Origin: JANQIO01 sp965601975
GTDB taxonomy: Bacteria; Pseudomonadota; Gammaproteobacteria; Pseudomonadales; Halieaceae
Assembly: GCA_965601975.1 (NCBI GenBank)
Contig: OZ271856.1
Span: 4,650,001 to 4,714,000, forward strand
Direction: 5' to 3'
DNA length: 64,000 nt
The number at the start of each line of letters is the position of its first letter. Positions within the stretch are counted from its first letter, which is position 1. Positions 16,043 through 23,053 of this stretch are shown in pieces. Made by a program: the position numbers and the translations under genes. Under the pieces are notes generated by a model that ran no database searches, had not been told where the DNA came from, and saw only the letters and a list, made by a program, of their open reading frames with translations.

Positions 16043-16813
16043 ATGAGAGTTATCAGTTTATGCGCTGACGACATCAGGAGTGCAGCTGATAACGGCTTTT
16101 ACGACTGGGTGGCCGACCAGGACGCGGATTTCATCTGCGTCCAGAACCTGGGTTGCAGCGAGTACGACCTGCAGGCCGATGTGTTCTTCCCCAGCGAGTA
16201 CAACGCCTACTTTTTTGACAACGTCGAAGGTAAAAGCGACGGTGTGGCGCTCTACTGCCGAACCCTGCCCAAGGCCATTATGACCGGCCTCGGATTCAGC
16301 GACTTCGACATGGAAGGGCGCTACATCCAGGCCGACTACGCCAATGTGAGCGTTGGCTGCCTGCTGGTGCCGCCCGGCGGAGACGCGGGCAGCGACCACC
16401 AGGAGCGGAAATCGGAATTCCTGGGCCTGCTGCAGGGACACCTGTCCAAGATCCGCAACAAGCGCCGCGAGTTCGTCATCTGCGGCGGCTGGCATATCGC
16501 CCATACCGCCGGCGACGTCCAGGACACGGAGCGCAACAGCACGCGTCCGGGATTTCTCGCCGAAGAGCGCCAGTGGATGGACGAGGTCATCGAGCTGGGC
16601 TACGTCGATGCGTTTCGGGAGATCAACTCCGACCAGGATGAATTCAGCTGGTGGCCGGACGGCGACCGCGACAGCAACGGCCTGCGAACAGACTTCCAGC
16701 TGGTATCGGAGGGCATGAAGTACGCCATCGAGTACGGCGCGATCTACAAGGCCCAGTCTTTTGCCGGGCACGCGCCCATCATCATGGACTACGACCTGGA
16801 ACCTGCTGTTTAG
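16043..16813 (+). CDS. crc: Catabolite repression control protein Crc (exonuclease III fold, inactive)
   Basis: 256 residues in the exonuclease III/EEP fold, but with pseudomonad Crc features: VALYCRTLPKAIMTGLGFS, PGFLAEERQWMDEVIELGYVDA, SWWPD and HAPIIMDYD at the end. In Pseudomonas, Crc works with Hfq to repress translation of catabolic mRNAs. The ExoIII catalytic Glu of LQET is here VQN, and the GDMN-type motif is GGWH, so nuclease activity is not expected. AAGGAG is six bases upstream of the ATG. Position next to pyrE matches Pseudomonas. Upstream reading frame to 15830 is rejected. Confidence 0.88.
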   Translation: MRVISLCADDIRSAADNGFYDWVADQDADFICVQNLGCSEYDLQADVFFPSEYNAYFFDNVEGKSDGVALYCRTLPKAIMTGLGFSDFDMEGRYIQADYANVSVGCLLVPPGGDAGSDHQERKSEFLGLLQGHLSKIRNKRREFVICGGWHIAHTAGDVQDTERNSTRPGFLAEERQWMDEVIELGYVDAFREINSDQDEFSWWPDGDRDSNGLRTDFQLVSEGMKYAIEYGAIYKAQSFAGHAPIIMDYDLEPAV

Positions 16814-16856
16814 AACGACCGCCGCAGACGCTCTAATACAACCGCCGCGGGCGCTT
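16813..16856. repeat. Two-unit 22-bp tandem repeat after crc
   Basis: Read on the minus strand, two 22-bp units share the core GCGGCGGT: one begins AAGCGCCCGCGGCGGTT, the other AGAGCGTCTGCGGCGGT. It starts at the last base of the crc stop codon and fills most of the gap to the rph stop. The first unit is almost identical to one unit of the array at 38818-38949. Confidence 0.8.
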
Positions 16857-16875
16857 GAGCAACATTTAGCTAGTA

Positions 16876-17595
16876 CTACTGTTCCAGGGCTTTGCGCTGC
16901 AGTTCAACGATCTCGGCCACGCCGGCGGTCGCCAGGTCCAGCATGCTGTCGAGGTCTTCACGGCGGAAGGTGTCACCCTCGGCGGTTCCCTGTACCTCGA
17001 TGAAGTGTCCGCTGTCCGACATGATCACGTTCATATCCGTGTCGGCGCCGGAGTCTTCCACGTAGTCCAGGTCGAGCACCGGTTCGCCGCCAACGATTCC
17101 CACCGAGACCGAGGCGATCATCTGCAGCAGCGGATCCGTGTCGATCAGCTTTTCCCGCTGCAGGTGGCGCAGGGCGTCCACCAGCGCCACACAGCTTCCT
17201 GAAATCGCCGCCGTGCGAGTGCCGCCGTCGGCCTGGATCACGTCGCAGTCCAGGTTTATCGTGAATTCGCCCAGCTGTTCCAGGTCGACGGCGGCGCGCA
17301 GCGAGCGGCCGATCAGTCGCTGGATTTCGACGGTGCGCCCACCCTGCTTGCCACGGGCCGCCTCACGGTCCATGCGCTCACCGGTGGAGCGGGGCAGCAT
17401 ACCGTACTCCGCCGTCACCCAGCCGCGACCCTGCCCCTTGAGAAAGCGGGGCACGCTGTCCGAGACGCTGGCGGTACAGATCACCTTGGTGTCGCCGTAC
17501 GCCACCAGCACCGATCCCTCGGCGTGGCGAGTGAAGTGTCGGGTGAAGCTGATATCGCGCAGTTGGCCCGGTGCGCGGCCGCTGGGTCGAGGCAT
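16876..17595 (-). CDS. rph: Ribonuclease PH
   Basis: Phosphorolytic 3' exoribonuclease that trims tRNA and rRNA precursors. 239 residues from the ATG at 17595. Visible motifs are RHAEGSVLVAYGDTKVICTASV, GRGWVTAEYGMLPRST, the RLIGRSLRAAVDL helix and CDVIQADGGTRTAAISG. GGGAG lies five bases upstream of the start. Divergent from yicC, a standard pairing, with a TATAAT -10 element between them. An earlier in-frame start runs into the promoter and is rejected. Confidence 0.96.
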   Translation of the reverse strand: MPRPSGRAPGQLRDISFTRHFTRHAEGSVLVAYGDTKVICTASVSDSVPRFLKGQGRGWVTAEYGMLPRSTGERMDREAARGKQGGRTVEIQRLIGRSLRAAVDLEQLGEFTINLDCDVIQADGGTRTAAISGSCVALVDALRHLQREKLIDTDPLLQMIASVSVGIVGGEPVLDLDYVEDSGADTDMNVIMSDSGHFIEVQGTAEGDTFRREDLDSMLDLATAGVAEIVELQRKALEQ

Positions 17596-17625
17596 GGAAA
17601 CTCCCGCTGTCAGATGAGGCGGCGC

Positions 17626-17631
17626 ATTATA
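17626..17631 (-). promoter_or_regulatory. -10 element for rph
   Basis: A perfect TATAAT on the minus strand, 31 bases upstream of the rph ATG. The -35 region at 17-18 bp spacing is poor, so only the -10 is called. Confidence 0.45.
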
Positions 17632-17699
17632 CCTGTGAGCCGCGTCACTGGCTAAAAAGGGGAGTGCTGTTACAATCATCCGCTTTTCGGGGGCCCTGC

Positions 17700-18569
17700 A
17701 TGACCGTCAACAGCATGACCGCCTTTGCCCGGGAGCTCGATGATTCAAGCCCCGGCAGCCTGGTCGTAGAAATCCGCTCGGTCAATCACCGCTACCTGGA
17801 TTGCCTCTTCAAATTGCCCGAATCCCTGCGCAGCCTGGAACCCGCCCTGCGAGAGAAACTGCAGTCGCGGCTGTCCCGCGGCAAGCTCGAGGTGCAGATG
17901 CGCTGGCAGGCCCAGGCAGGCGTCGAAACGTCGCTCGACATCGACAGCAACCGGCTGGCGCAGCTGGCCGACGCCATGGCCCGCGTGTCTCAGGAAGTCT
18001 CGGACGTGCGCCCACCGTCGCCGCTGGAAGTGCTGCAATGGCCCGGCATTCTCGAGGCAACCCAGGGCGACCAGGATGCCATCAACCAGCGGGTGCTGAG
18101 CCTGTTCGAGCGGGCACTGACCACCCTGGCGGACACCCGCCGGCGCGAGGGCGAAAAGCTGGCCCAGTTTATCCGCGATCGTCTCACCGCCGTCTCCGGC
18201 GAGGTCGCCAGCGCACGCGCGAAGATGCCGGAGCTGCTCGCCCAGCAGCGTGAGCGGCTGCAGGCCCGGTTTGCCGAGGTACAGGCGGAGGTCGATCCGG
18301 AGCGACTGGAACAGGAGCTGGTGATGCTGGCCCAGAAAGCCGACGTGGAAGAGGAGCTCGACCGTCTCGAGGCCCACGTGCAAGAGGTGGGTCGGGTGCT
18401 GGACAAGGGCGGGCCCTGCGGCCGGCGCCTGGATTTCCTGATGCAGGAGCTGAACCGGGAAGCCAATACCCTGTCGTCCAAGTCGCTGGCGACCAGCACC
18501 ACCCAGAACGCGGTGGAACTGAAAGTACTGATTGAGCAAATGCGCGAGCAGATCCAGAATCTGGAGTGA
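17700..18569 (+). CDS. yicC: YicC/YloC family endoribonuclease
   Basis: 289 residues. N-terminal NSMTAFARELDDSSPGSLVVEIRSVNHRYLD and C-terminal GGPCGRRLDFLMQELNREANTLSSKS are the YicC_N and DUF1732 signatures. E. coli YicC has been described as an endoribonuclease acting on small RNA. A long coiled coil lies in the middle (about residues 150-240). GGGGG is upstream of the ATG, and an extended -10 (TGTTACAAT) lies about 32 bp upstream. It is divergent from rph and upstream of gmk. Confidence 0.92.
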   Translation: MTVNSMTAFARELDDSSPGSLVVEIRSVNHRYLDCLFKLPESLRSLEPALREKLQSRLSRGKLEVQMRWQAQAGVETSLDIDSNRLAQLADAMARVSQEVSDVRPPSPLEVLQWPGILEATQGDQDAINQRVLSLFERALTTLADTRRREGEKLAQFIRDRLTAVSGEVASARAKMPELLAQQRERLQARFAEVQAEVDPERLEQELVMLAQKADVEEELDRLEAHVQEVGRVLDKGGPCGRRLDFLMQELNREANTLSSKSLATSTTQNAVELKVLIEQMREQIQNLE

Positions 18570-18614
18570 CTATCCTGGGATGAAACAGCGCAGCCGAGGG
18601 GAGAGCAACAGCCA

Positions 18615-19232
18615 ATGAGCAACACAGGCACCCTGTTTACCGTATCCGCACCGTCCGGCGCGGGTAAAACCAGCCTGGTCAGGGCGCTGGCGGACCAGTG
18701 CCCCGATATCTGTGTGTCGGTATCCCACACCACCCGAGAGGTCAGGCCCGGTGAACAGGACGGCGTCAGCTATCACTTCGTGACCGAGACGGTATTCCAG
18801 GACATGCTGGGGCGCGGGGCGTTTCTCGAGCATGCGCGTGTATTCAATCACTACTACGGCACCTCACAGGCCTGGGTGGAAGAGCAACTCGCCGCCGGCC
18901 GCGACGTGATCCTGGAAATCGACTGGCAGGGCGCGGAGCAGATCAAGCGCCAGCGGCCGGACTCGGTCTCCGTCTTCATCCTGCCCCCATCCCGGGAGGA
19001 CCTGTTGCAACGCCTGAAGGGCCGCGGCCGCGACCAGGATGACATCATTCAGCAGCGCATGAACCAGGCGGCGGACGAACTCTCGCACTACCCGGAGGCG
19101 GACTACCTCATCGTCAACGACGAGTTTCCCCGTGCCCTGGAGCAGCTCCAGTGCGTGGTCGAGGCCCAGCGCCTGCGGGCGGAAGTCCAGGTCGTCAAAC
19201 TGAGCGATTTGCTGAAAGACCTGCTGTCGTAA
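18615..19232 (+). CDS. gmk: Guanylate kinase
   Basis: Phosphorylates GMP to GDP. 205 residues with the P-loop SAPSGAGKTSLV at about 11-22. The GMP-binding SHTTREVRPGEQDGVSYHFV follows near residue 37, and DVILEIDWQGAEQIK is near 100. Located 45 bp after yicC and upstream of rpoZ and spoT, the usual order. The product feeds GTP pools that SpoT uses for (p)ppGpp. Confidence 0.96.
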   Translation: MSNTGTLFTVSAPSGAGKTSLVRALADQCPDICVSVSHTTREVRPGEQDGVSYHFVTETVFQDMLGRGAFLEHARVFNHYYGTSQAWVEEQLAAGRDVILEIDWQGAEQIKRQRPDSVSVFILPPSREDLLQRLKGRGRDQDDIIQQRMNQAADELSHYPEADYLIVNDEFPRALEQLQCVVEAQRLRAEVQVVKLSDLLKDLLS

Positions 19233-19246
19233 GCCAATGTTTTTGT

Positions 19247-19252
19247 TATAAT
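19247..19252 (+). promoter_or_regulatory. Extended -10 promoter for rpoZ
   Basis: TGTTATAAT forms an extended -10 (TG, one base, TATAAT) about 77 bp upstream of the rpoZ start. The -35 region is not recognisable, as expected for extended -10 promoters. Confidence 0.55.
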
Positions 19253-19267
19253 TCTCCGCTTTCGCGC

Positions 19268-19288
19268 GAAACCGGGACTCCCGGTTTC
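19268..19288 (+). promoter_or_regulatory. Leader hairpin upstream of rpoZ
   Basis: GAAACCGGG-ACT-CCCGGTTTC, a perfect nine-base stem with a three-base loop, just downstream of the extended -10. No T run follows, so it is more likely a 5' UTR structure or RNA-stability element than a terminator. Confidence 0.5.
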
Positions 19289-19328
19289 CAAAACATCACA
19301 CACAGAACACAGGAAATAGGTACTGCGA

Positions 19329-19589
19329 ATGGCACGCGTAACCGTTGAAGACTGCCTCGAGCACGTCGCCAACCGCTTCGAACTGGTCATGGTGGCCAGC
19401 AAGCGAGCTCGCCAGATGGCGACCGGCGGCAAGGACCCGCTGGTGGAAGAAGAATCCGACAAGCCCACCGTGATCGCCCTGCGGGAGATCGCCGACGGCC
19501 TGATCACTCCGGACATCCTCAACAAAGAGGAAGAGGTCGACGCAGAGGAAGAGCTGCTGGAGGCCATGGAGTCCACCGAAGCCCTCTGA
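19329..19589 (+). CDS. rpoZ: DNA-directed RNA polymerase omega subunit
   Basis: 86 residues beginning MARVTVEDCLEHVANRFELV, with the conserved helix ASKRARQM and KPTVIALREIADG. Omega helps fold and hold the beta-prime subunit and contributes one ppGpp-binding site. It is placed directly before spoT, so an alarmone target and its synthase/hydrolase are neighbours. It has its own promoter and a structured leader. Confidence 0.97.
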   Translation: MARVTVEDCLEHVANRFELVMVASKRARQMATGGKDPLVEEESDKPTVIALREIADGLITPDILNKEEEVDAEEELLEAMESTEAL

Positions 19590-19629
19590 GCCTTCACACA
19601 GGGCCGCAACGTGATATGAGGTCACAACA

Positions 19630-21750
19630 GTGAACAGCATCGCGGCCCTCGACAGCATCCTCAATACCTACCTCACCGCCGAGGAAAGCAACCAGGTCAA
19701 GCGCGCCTACTTCTTTGCGGAGCAGGCGCACCACGGCCAGTTCCGCCGCAGCGGTGAACCCTATGTCTCCCACCCCCTGGCGGTGGCGGGCATCCTTGCC
19801 GACATGCACATGGACCATCAGAGCCTGATGGCTGCCATGCTCCACGATGTGATCGAGGATACCGGCATCCGCAAGGATGCCATTGGCGCGCAGTTCGGCC
19901 ACACCGTGGCGGAGCTGGTGGACGGGGTCAGCAAGCTCACCCAAATCGAGTTCAGCTCCCAGGCGGAAAAGCAGGCGGAGAACTTCCAGAAGATGGCCCT
20001 GGCCATGGCCAAGGACATCCGGGTGATCCTGGTGAAGCTGGCCGACCGCCTGCACAACATGCGCACACTGGGCGTACTGCAGGTGGACAAGCGCCGCCGC
20101 ATCGCCCGCGAAACCCTGGAGATGTACGCGCCCATCGCCCTGCGCCTGGGCATGAACAATGTGCGCATGGAGTTCGAGAACCTGGGCTTCCAGGCCCTGC
20201 ACCCCATGCGCGCCGAGCGTATCTCCGCCGCCGTGCGACGGGCCCGCGGCAACCGCAAGGAGCTGGTGGAGAAAATCCGCCACCAGATCGAGAATGCCCT
20301 GGACCAGGAAGGCCACAGCGCCGAAGTCATCGGCCGCGAGAAGCACCTGTACAGCATCTACCTGAAGATGAAGAGCAAGGGCAAAAGCTTCTCCGAGATC
20401 ATGGATATTTTCGCCTTCCGGATCATCGTCGACTCCGTCGACACCTGCTACCGCGTGCTGGGCTGCATCCACAACCTGTACGCGCCGGTGCCGGGTGAAT
20501 TCAAGGACTACATCGCGATTCCCAAGGCCAACGGCTACCAGTCCCTGCACACGGTCCTGATGGGTATGCACGGCGTTCCCATCGAGATCCAGATCCGCAC
20601 CCGCGACATGGAAGAGATGGCCAACAACGGCATCGCCGCCCACTGGCTCTACAAGTCAAGCGACAGCTCCGCCGCCAGCGGCAGCCACGCCCGCGCCCGG
20701 CAGTGGGTGCAGGGCCTGCTGGAAATGCAGCAGCGTGCCGGCAACTCGCTGGAATTCATCGAGAGCGTCAAGATCGACCTGTTCCCGGACGAGGTCTATG
20801 TGTTCACCCCCAAGGGCGACATCATGGAACTGCCGCGGGGCGCCACCGCGGTGGATTTCGCCTACGCCGTGCACACCGACGTCGGCAACAGCTGCGTCGC
20901 CTGCCGTATCAACCGCCGGCTCGCCCCCCTGTCCGAACCCCTGCAAAGCGGCCAGACTGTGGAAATCCTGACCGCGCCGGGGGCCCGCCCGAATCCCGCC
21001 TGGTTCAACTACGCGGTGACGGCCAAGGCACGGACCAATATCCGCCACTTCCTCAAGCAGCAGCGCCGTGAAGACGCCATCGAGCTGGGCCAGCGACTGC
21101 TGGACAAGGCGCTGATTGCCCTGGACACACACTACGACGCTCTCGAGAGCGCCACCAGCGAGGCCTACCTGAAACAGGCCGGCTACAAGCACATGAACCA
21201 GTTGCTGGAAGACATCGCCAAGGGCAACCGCGTGGCCAGCATCGTGGCCCAGCAGTTGGTCGGTGAGCTGCCCGGGTCCGTCGAGGAAAACGGCAGCTTC
21301 AGCGCACAGCCGGTCGCCATTCGCGGCACCGAGGGCTTCATGGTCAGCTACGGCAAATGCTGCCACCCCATTCCGGGCGACGCCATCGCGGGCTATATCA
21401 GCTCCGAGCGCGGCATCGTCGTGCACCGCGAGCACTGCCACAACCTGGCGGAGCTGCGCGAGAATGCCGACCGGCTCGTGCCGCTGCGCTGGGACGACCA
21501 GGTGGAGGGCGAGTTCGTCGCCGCGCTGAAGATCGAGGTCGAGAACCGTCGCGGCATGCTGGCGGTGCTGGCCACGCGCATCAACAGCCTGGACGCCAAC
21601 ATCGAAAAGATCAGCACCGAGGACAAGGACTACCAGTTCAGCTACGTCAACCTGGAGATGTCCGTGAAAAACCGGGTGCACCTGGCGGCCATCCTCAAGC
21701 GCATTCGCGCGCTGAAGGAAGTCCACAAAGTTACTCGACTCAAGAACTAG
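19630..21750 (+). CDS. spoT: Bifunctional (p)ppGpp synthetase/hydrolase SpoT
   Basis: 706 residues starting at GTG with a GAGG upstream. The HD hydrolase domain has HDVIEDT near residue 73. The synthetase domain has FRIIVDSVDTCYRVLG and KDYIAIPKANGYQSLHTV. A TGS domain starts near 390 (VYVFTPKGDIMELPRGATAVDFAYAVH), and a C-terminal ACT domain begins near 635 (GMLAVLATRINSLDANIEKIS). The intact HD motif supports hydrolase activity, so SpoT rather than RelA. ridA follows 8 bp downstream. Confidence 0.96.
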   Translation: MNSIAALDSILNTYLTAEESNQVKRAYFFAEQAHHGQFRRSGEPYVSHPLAVAGILADMHMDHQSLMAAMLHDVIEDTGIRKDAIGAQFGHTVAELVDGVSKLTQIEFSSQAEKQAENFQKMALAMAKDIRVILVKLADRLHNMRTLGVLQVDKRRRIARETLEMYAPIALRLGMNNVRMEFENLGFQALHPMRAERISAAVRRARGNRKELVEKIRHQIENALDQEGHSAEVIGREKHLYSIYLKMKSKGKSFSEIMDIFAFRIIVDSVDTCYRVLGCIHNLYAPVPGEFKDYIAIPKANGYQSLHTVLMGMHGVPIEIQIRTRDMEEMANNGIAAHWLYKSSDSSAASGSHARARQWVQGLLEMQQRAGNSLEFIESVKIDLFPDEVYVFTPKGDIMELPRGATAVDFAYAVHTDVGNSCVACRINRRLAPLSEPLQSGQTVEILTAPGARPNPAWFNYAVTAKARTNIRHFLKQQRREDAIELGQRLLDKALIALDTHYDALESATSEAYLKQAGYKHMNQLLEDIAKGNRVASIVAQQLVGELPGSVEENGSFSAQPVAIRGTEGFMVSYGKCCHPIPGDAIAGYISSERGIVVHREHCHNLAELRENADRLVPLRWDDQVEGEFVAALKIEVENRRGMLAVLATRINSLDANIEKISTEDKDYQFSYVNLEMSVKNRVHLAAILKRIRALKEVHKVTRLKN

Positions 21751-21758
21751 GAAACATC

Positions 21759-22142
21759 ATGTCCAACCGCGCCGTCATTACCAGCGATGATGCGCCCGAG
21801 GCGATCGGGCCCTACTCCCAGGCCATCAAGGTCGGCAACACCGTGTGGCTGTCGGGACAGATCCCGCTGCAGCCGGAGAGCATGACCCTGGTCGAAGGCG
21901 GCATCGACGCCCAGGCACGCCAGGTGTTCAGCAACCTCTCAGCGGTGGCCCAAGCGGCCGGCGGCACCCTCAACGATGCCGTCAAGGTCAACATCAGTCT
22001 CACCAACCTGGAGGACTTCGCCACCGTCAATGAGATCATGGCGGAGTTCTTCGTCGAGCCCTACCCGGCCCGGGCCTGCGTTCAGGTCGCGGCGTTGCCC
22101 AAGGGCGCCGACATCGAGGTCGAGGTCATCATGGCCCTGTAA
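21759..22142 (+). CDS. ridA: RidA family reactive-enamine deaminase
   Basis: 127-residue YjgF/RidA protein: PEAIGPYSQAIKVGNTVWLSGQI at the N terminus, and PARACVQVAALPKGADIEVEVIM near the end. The latter includes the Arg that binds the substrate carboxylate. RidA hydrolyses 2-aminoacrylate and related imines released by PLP enzymes. AGGAAA lies upstream of the ATG. The last 61 bases overlap the convergent YeeZ-like gene. Confidence 0.94.
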   Translation: MSNRAVITSDDAPEAIGPYSQAIKVGNTVWLSGQIPLQPESMTLVEGGIDAQARQVFSNLSAVAQAAGGTLNDAVKVNISLTNLEDFATVNEIMAEFFVEPYPARACVQVAALPKGADIEVEVIMAL

Positions 22143-22981
22143 CCGCTGCGGTAGTCCGGGTAGCGCAGCGCGTAGCCCGTGGCCCGCATGCGATCGTTGC
22201 GACAGCGCCGGTTGGTGGCCGGCGGCTCCACCGTTTCCTGTACCGACTCAACGCCCAGCTCGCCGGCGAGCCAGGTCTCTACCTCGTGCATCGGCGCCGG
22301 CTCATCATCACTGGCAAGATACACCGGGTCCCGCCCGGGGCCATCGAGCAGGTTCGGGTTCGCCAGCAGGTGCAGCAGGAAGCCCACGCAATCTTCCCGG
22401 TGGATGCGGTTGGTGTAGTGCAGGGGTTCGGGCTTGACGATGTTCCCGCCACGGATTCTCTCCAGCAACCGGCTGGGAGCGCGGCCGTAGATACCGGAGA
22501 ACCGGACGATGGTGGCGGCGTGGTGACTGTCCAGCAGCTGCCGCTCGGCTTCGACCAGGATCTCCGCCTGCCCGTCGGCGGGACGCAGGGCAGAGTCTTC
22601 GTCTACCCAGTCGCCGCCCGCATCACCGTAGACACGCGTGCTGGACACATAGATGATTTGCCGCGGCGGCCCGTCAGCCCACAGGGCCAGCAGGTTTTCC
22701 ACCGGCCTCAGGTAGCCCAGCCGGTAGCCTTCCACATCGCGACCCGGCGGGGTGGGGGTCAGCAGCGTAATATCGGCGGGGTGCTCCGCGAGCCGGGCCA
22801 GGGAGACCGGGTCCGCATAGTCCACCGCCAGCGCGGGCAGCTCTGCGGGCAGCTTGTCGATACTGCGCCGGAGCGCCAGCGGGCTGCTTCCGCCGGCCAG
22901 CAGGGCCTGGCCGACTGCGGTTCCAAGATCACCACATCCGAGCAAATGCACGCGTCCGGGGTTTTTTTCAATGGGACTCAC
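22082..22981 (-). CDS. NAD(P)-dependent epimerase/dehydratase-like protein (YeeZ family)
   Basis: 299 residues from the GTG at 22981. The Rossmann motif LLGCGDLGTAVGQALL is near residue 17. Extended-SDR marks YVSSTRVYGDAGG and the tail ATNRRCRNDRMRATGYALRYPDYRSGY match YeeZ-like proteins of unknown substrate. About 20 residues lie past the usual end and run antisense into ridA. The start is uncertain: there is no Shine-Dalgarno, but a TATAGT lies seven bases upstream, so a leaderless message is possible. The same frame stays open far upstream, opposite recG, but that part is a shadow. Confidence 0.75.
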   Translation of the reverse strand: MSPIEKNPGRVHLLGCGDLGTAVGQALLAGGSSPLALRRSIDKLPAELPALAVDYADPVSLARLAEHPADITLLTPTPPGRDVEGYRLGYLRPVENLLALWADGPPRQIIYVSSTRVYGDAGGDWVDEDSALRPADGQAEILVEAERQLLDSHHAATIVRFSGIYGRAPSRLLERIRGGNIVKPEPLHYTNRIHREDCVGFLLHLLANPNLLDGPGRDPVYLASDDEPAPMHEVETWLAGELGVESVQETVEPPATNRRCRNDRMRATGYALRYPDYRSGYRAMMTSTSMSAPLGNAAT

Positions 22982-23053
22982 TGGTACAACTATACGCTGC
23001 TTTGAACGGTTTAGACCCGATGCCCGCCCGTCCCAGCGGCCGCCCTCTCCCGA

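Noticed and set aside
16043..16813. Annotation as an active exonuclease III.
   Set aside because: The catalytic Glu and Asp/Asn positions are not kept, and the sequence pattern and pyrE neighbour match Crc.
14369..16878. The 13-mer TTAGCTAGTACTA occurs at 14369-14381 and 16866-16878, both at gene 3' ends.
   Set aside because: A 13-base match is expected by chance at this window size, and only two copies were seen, so I give it no function.
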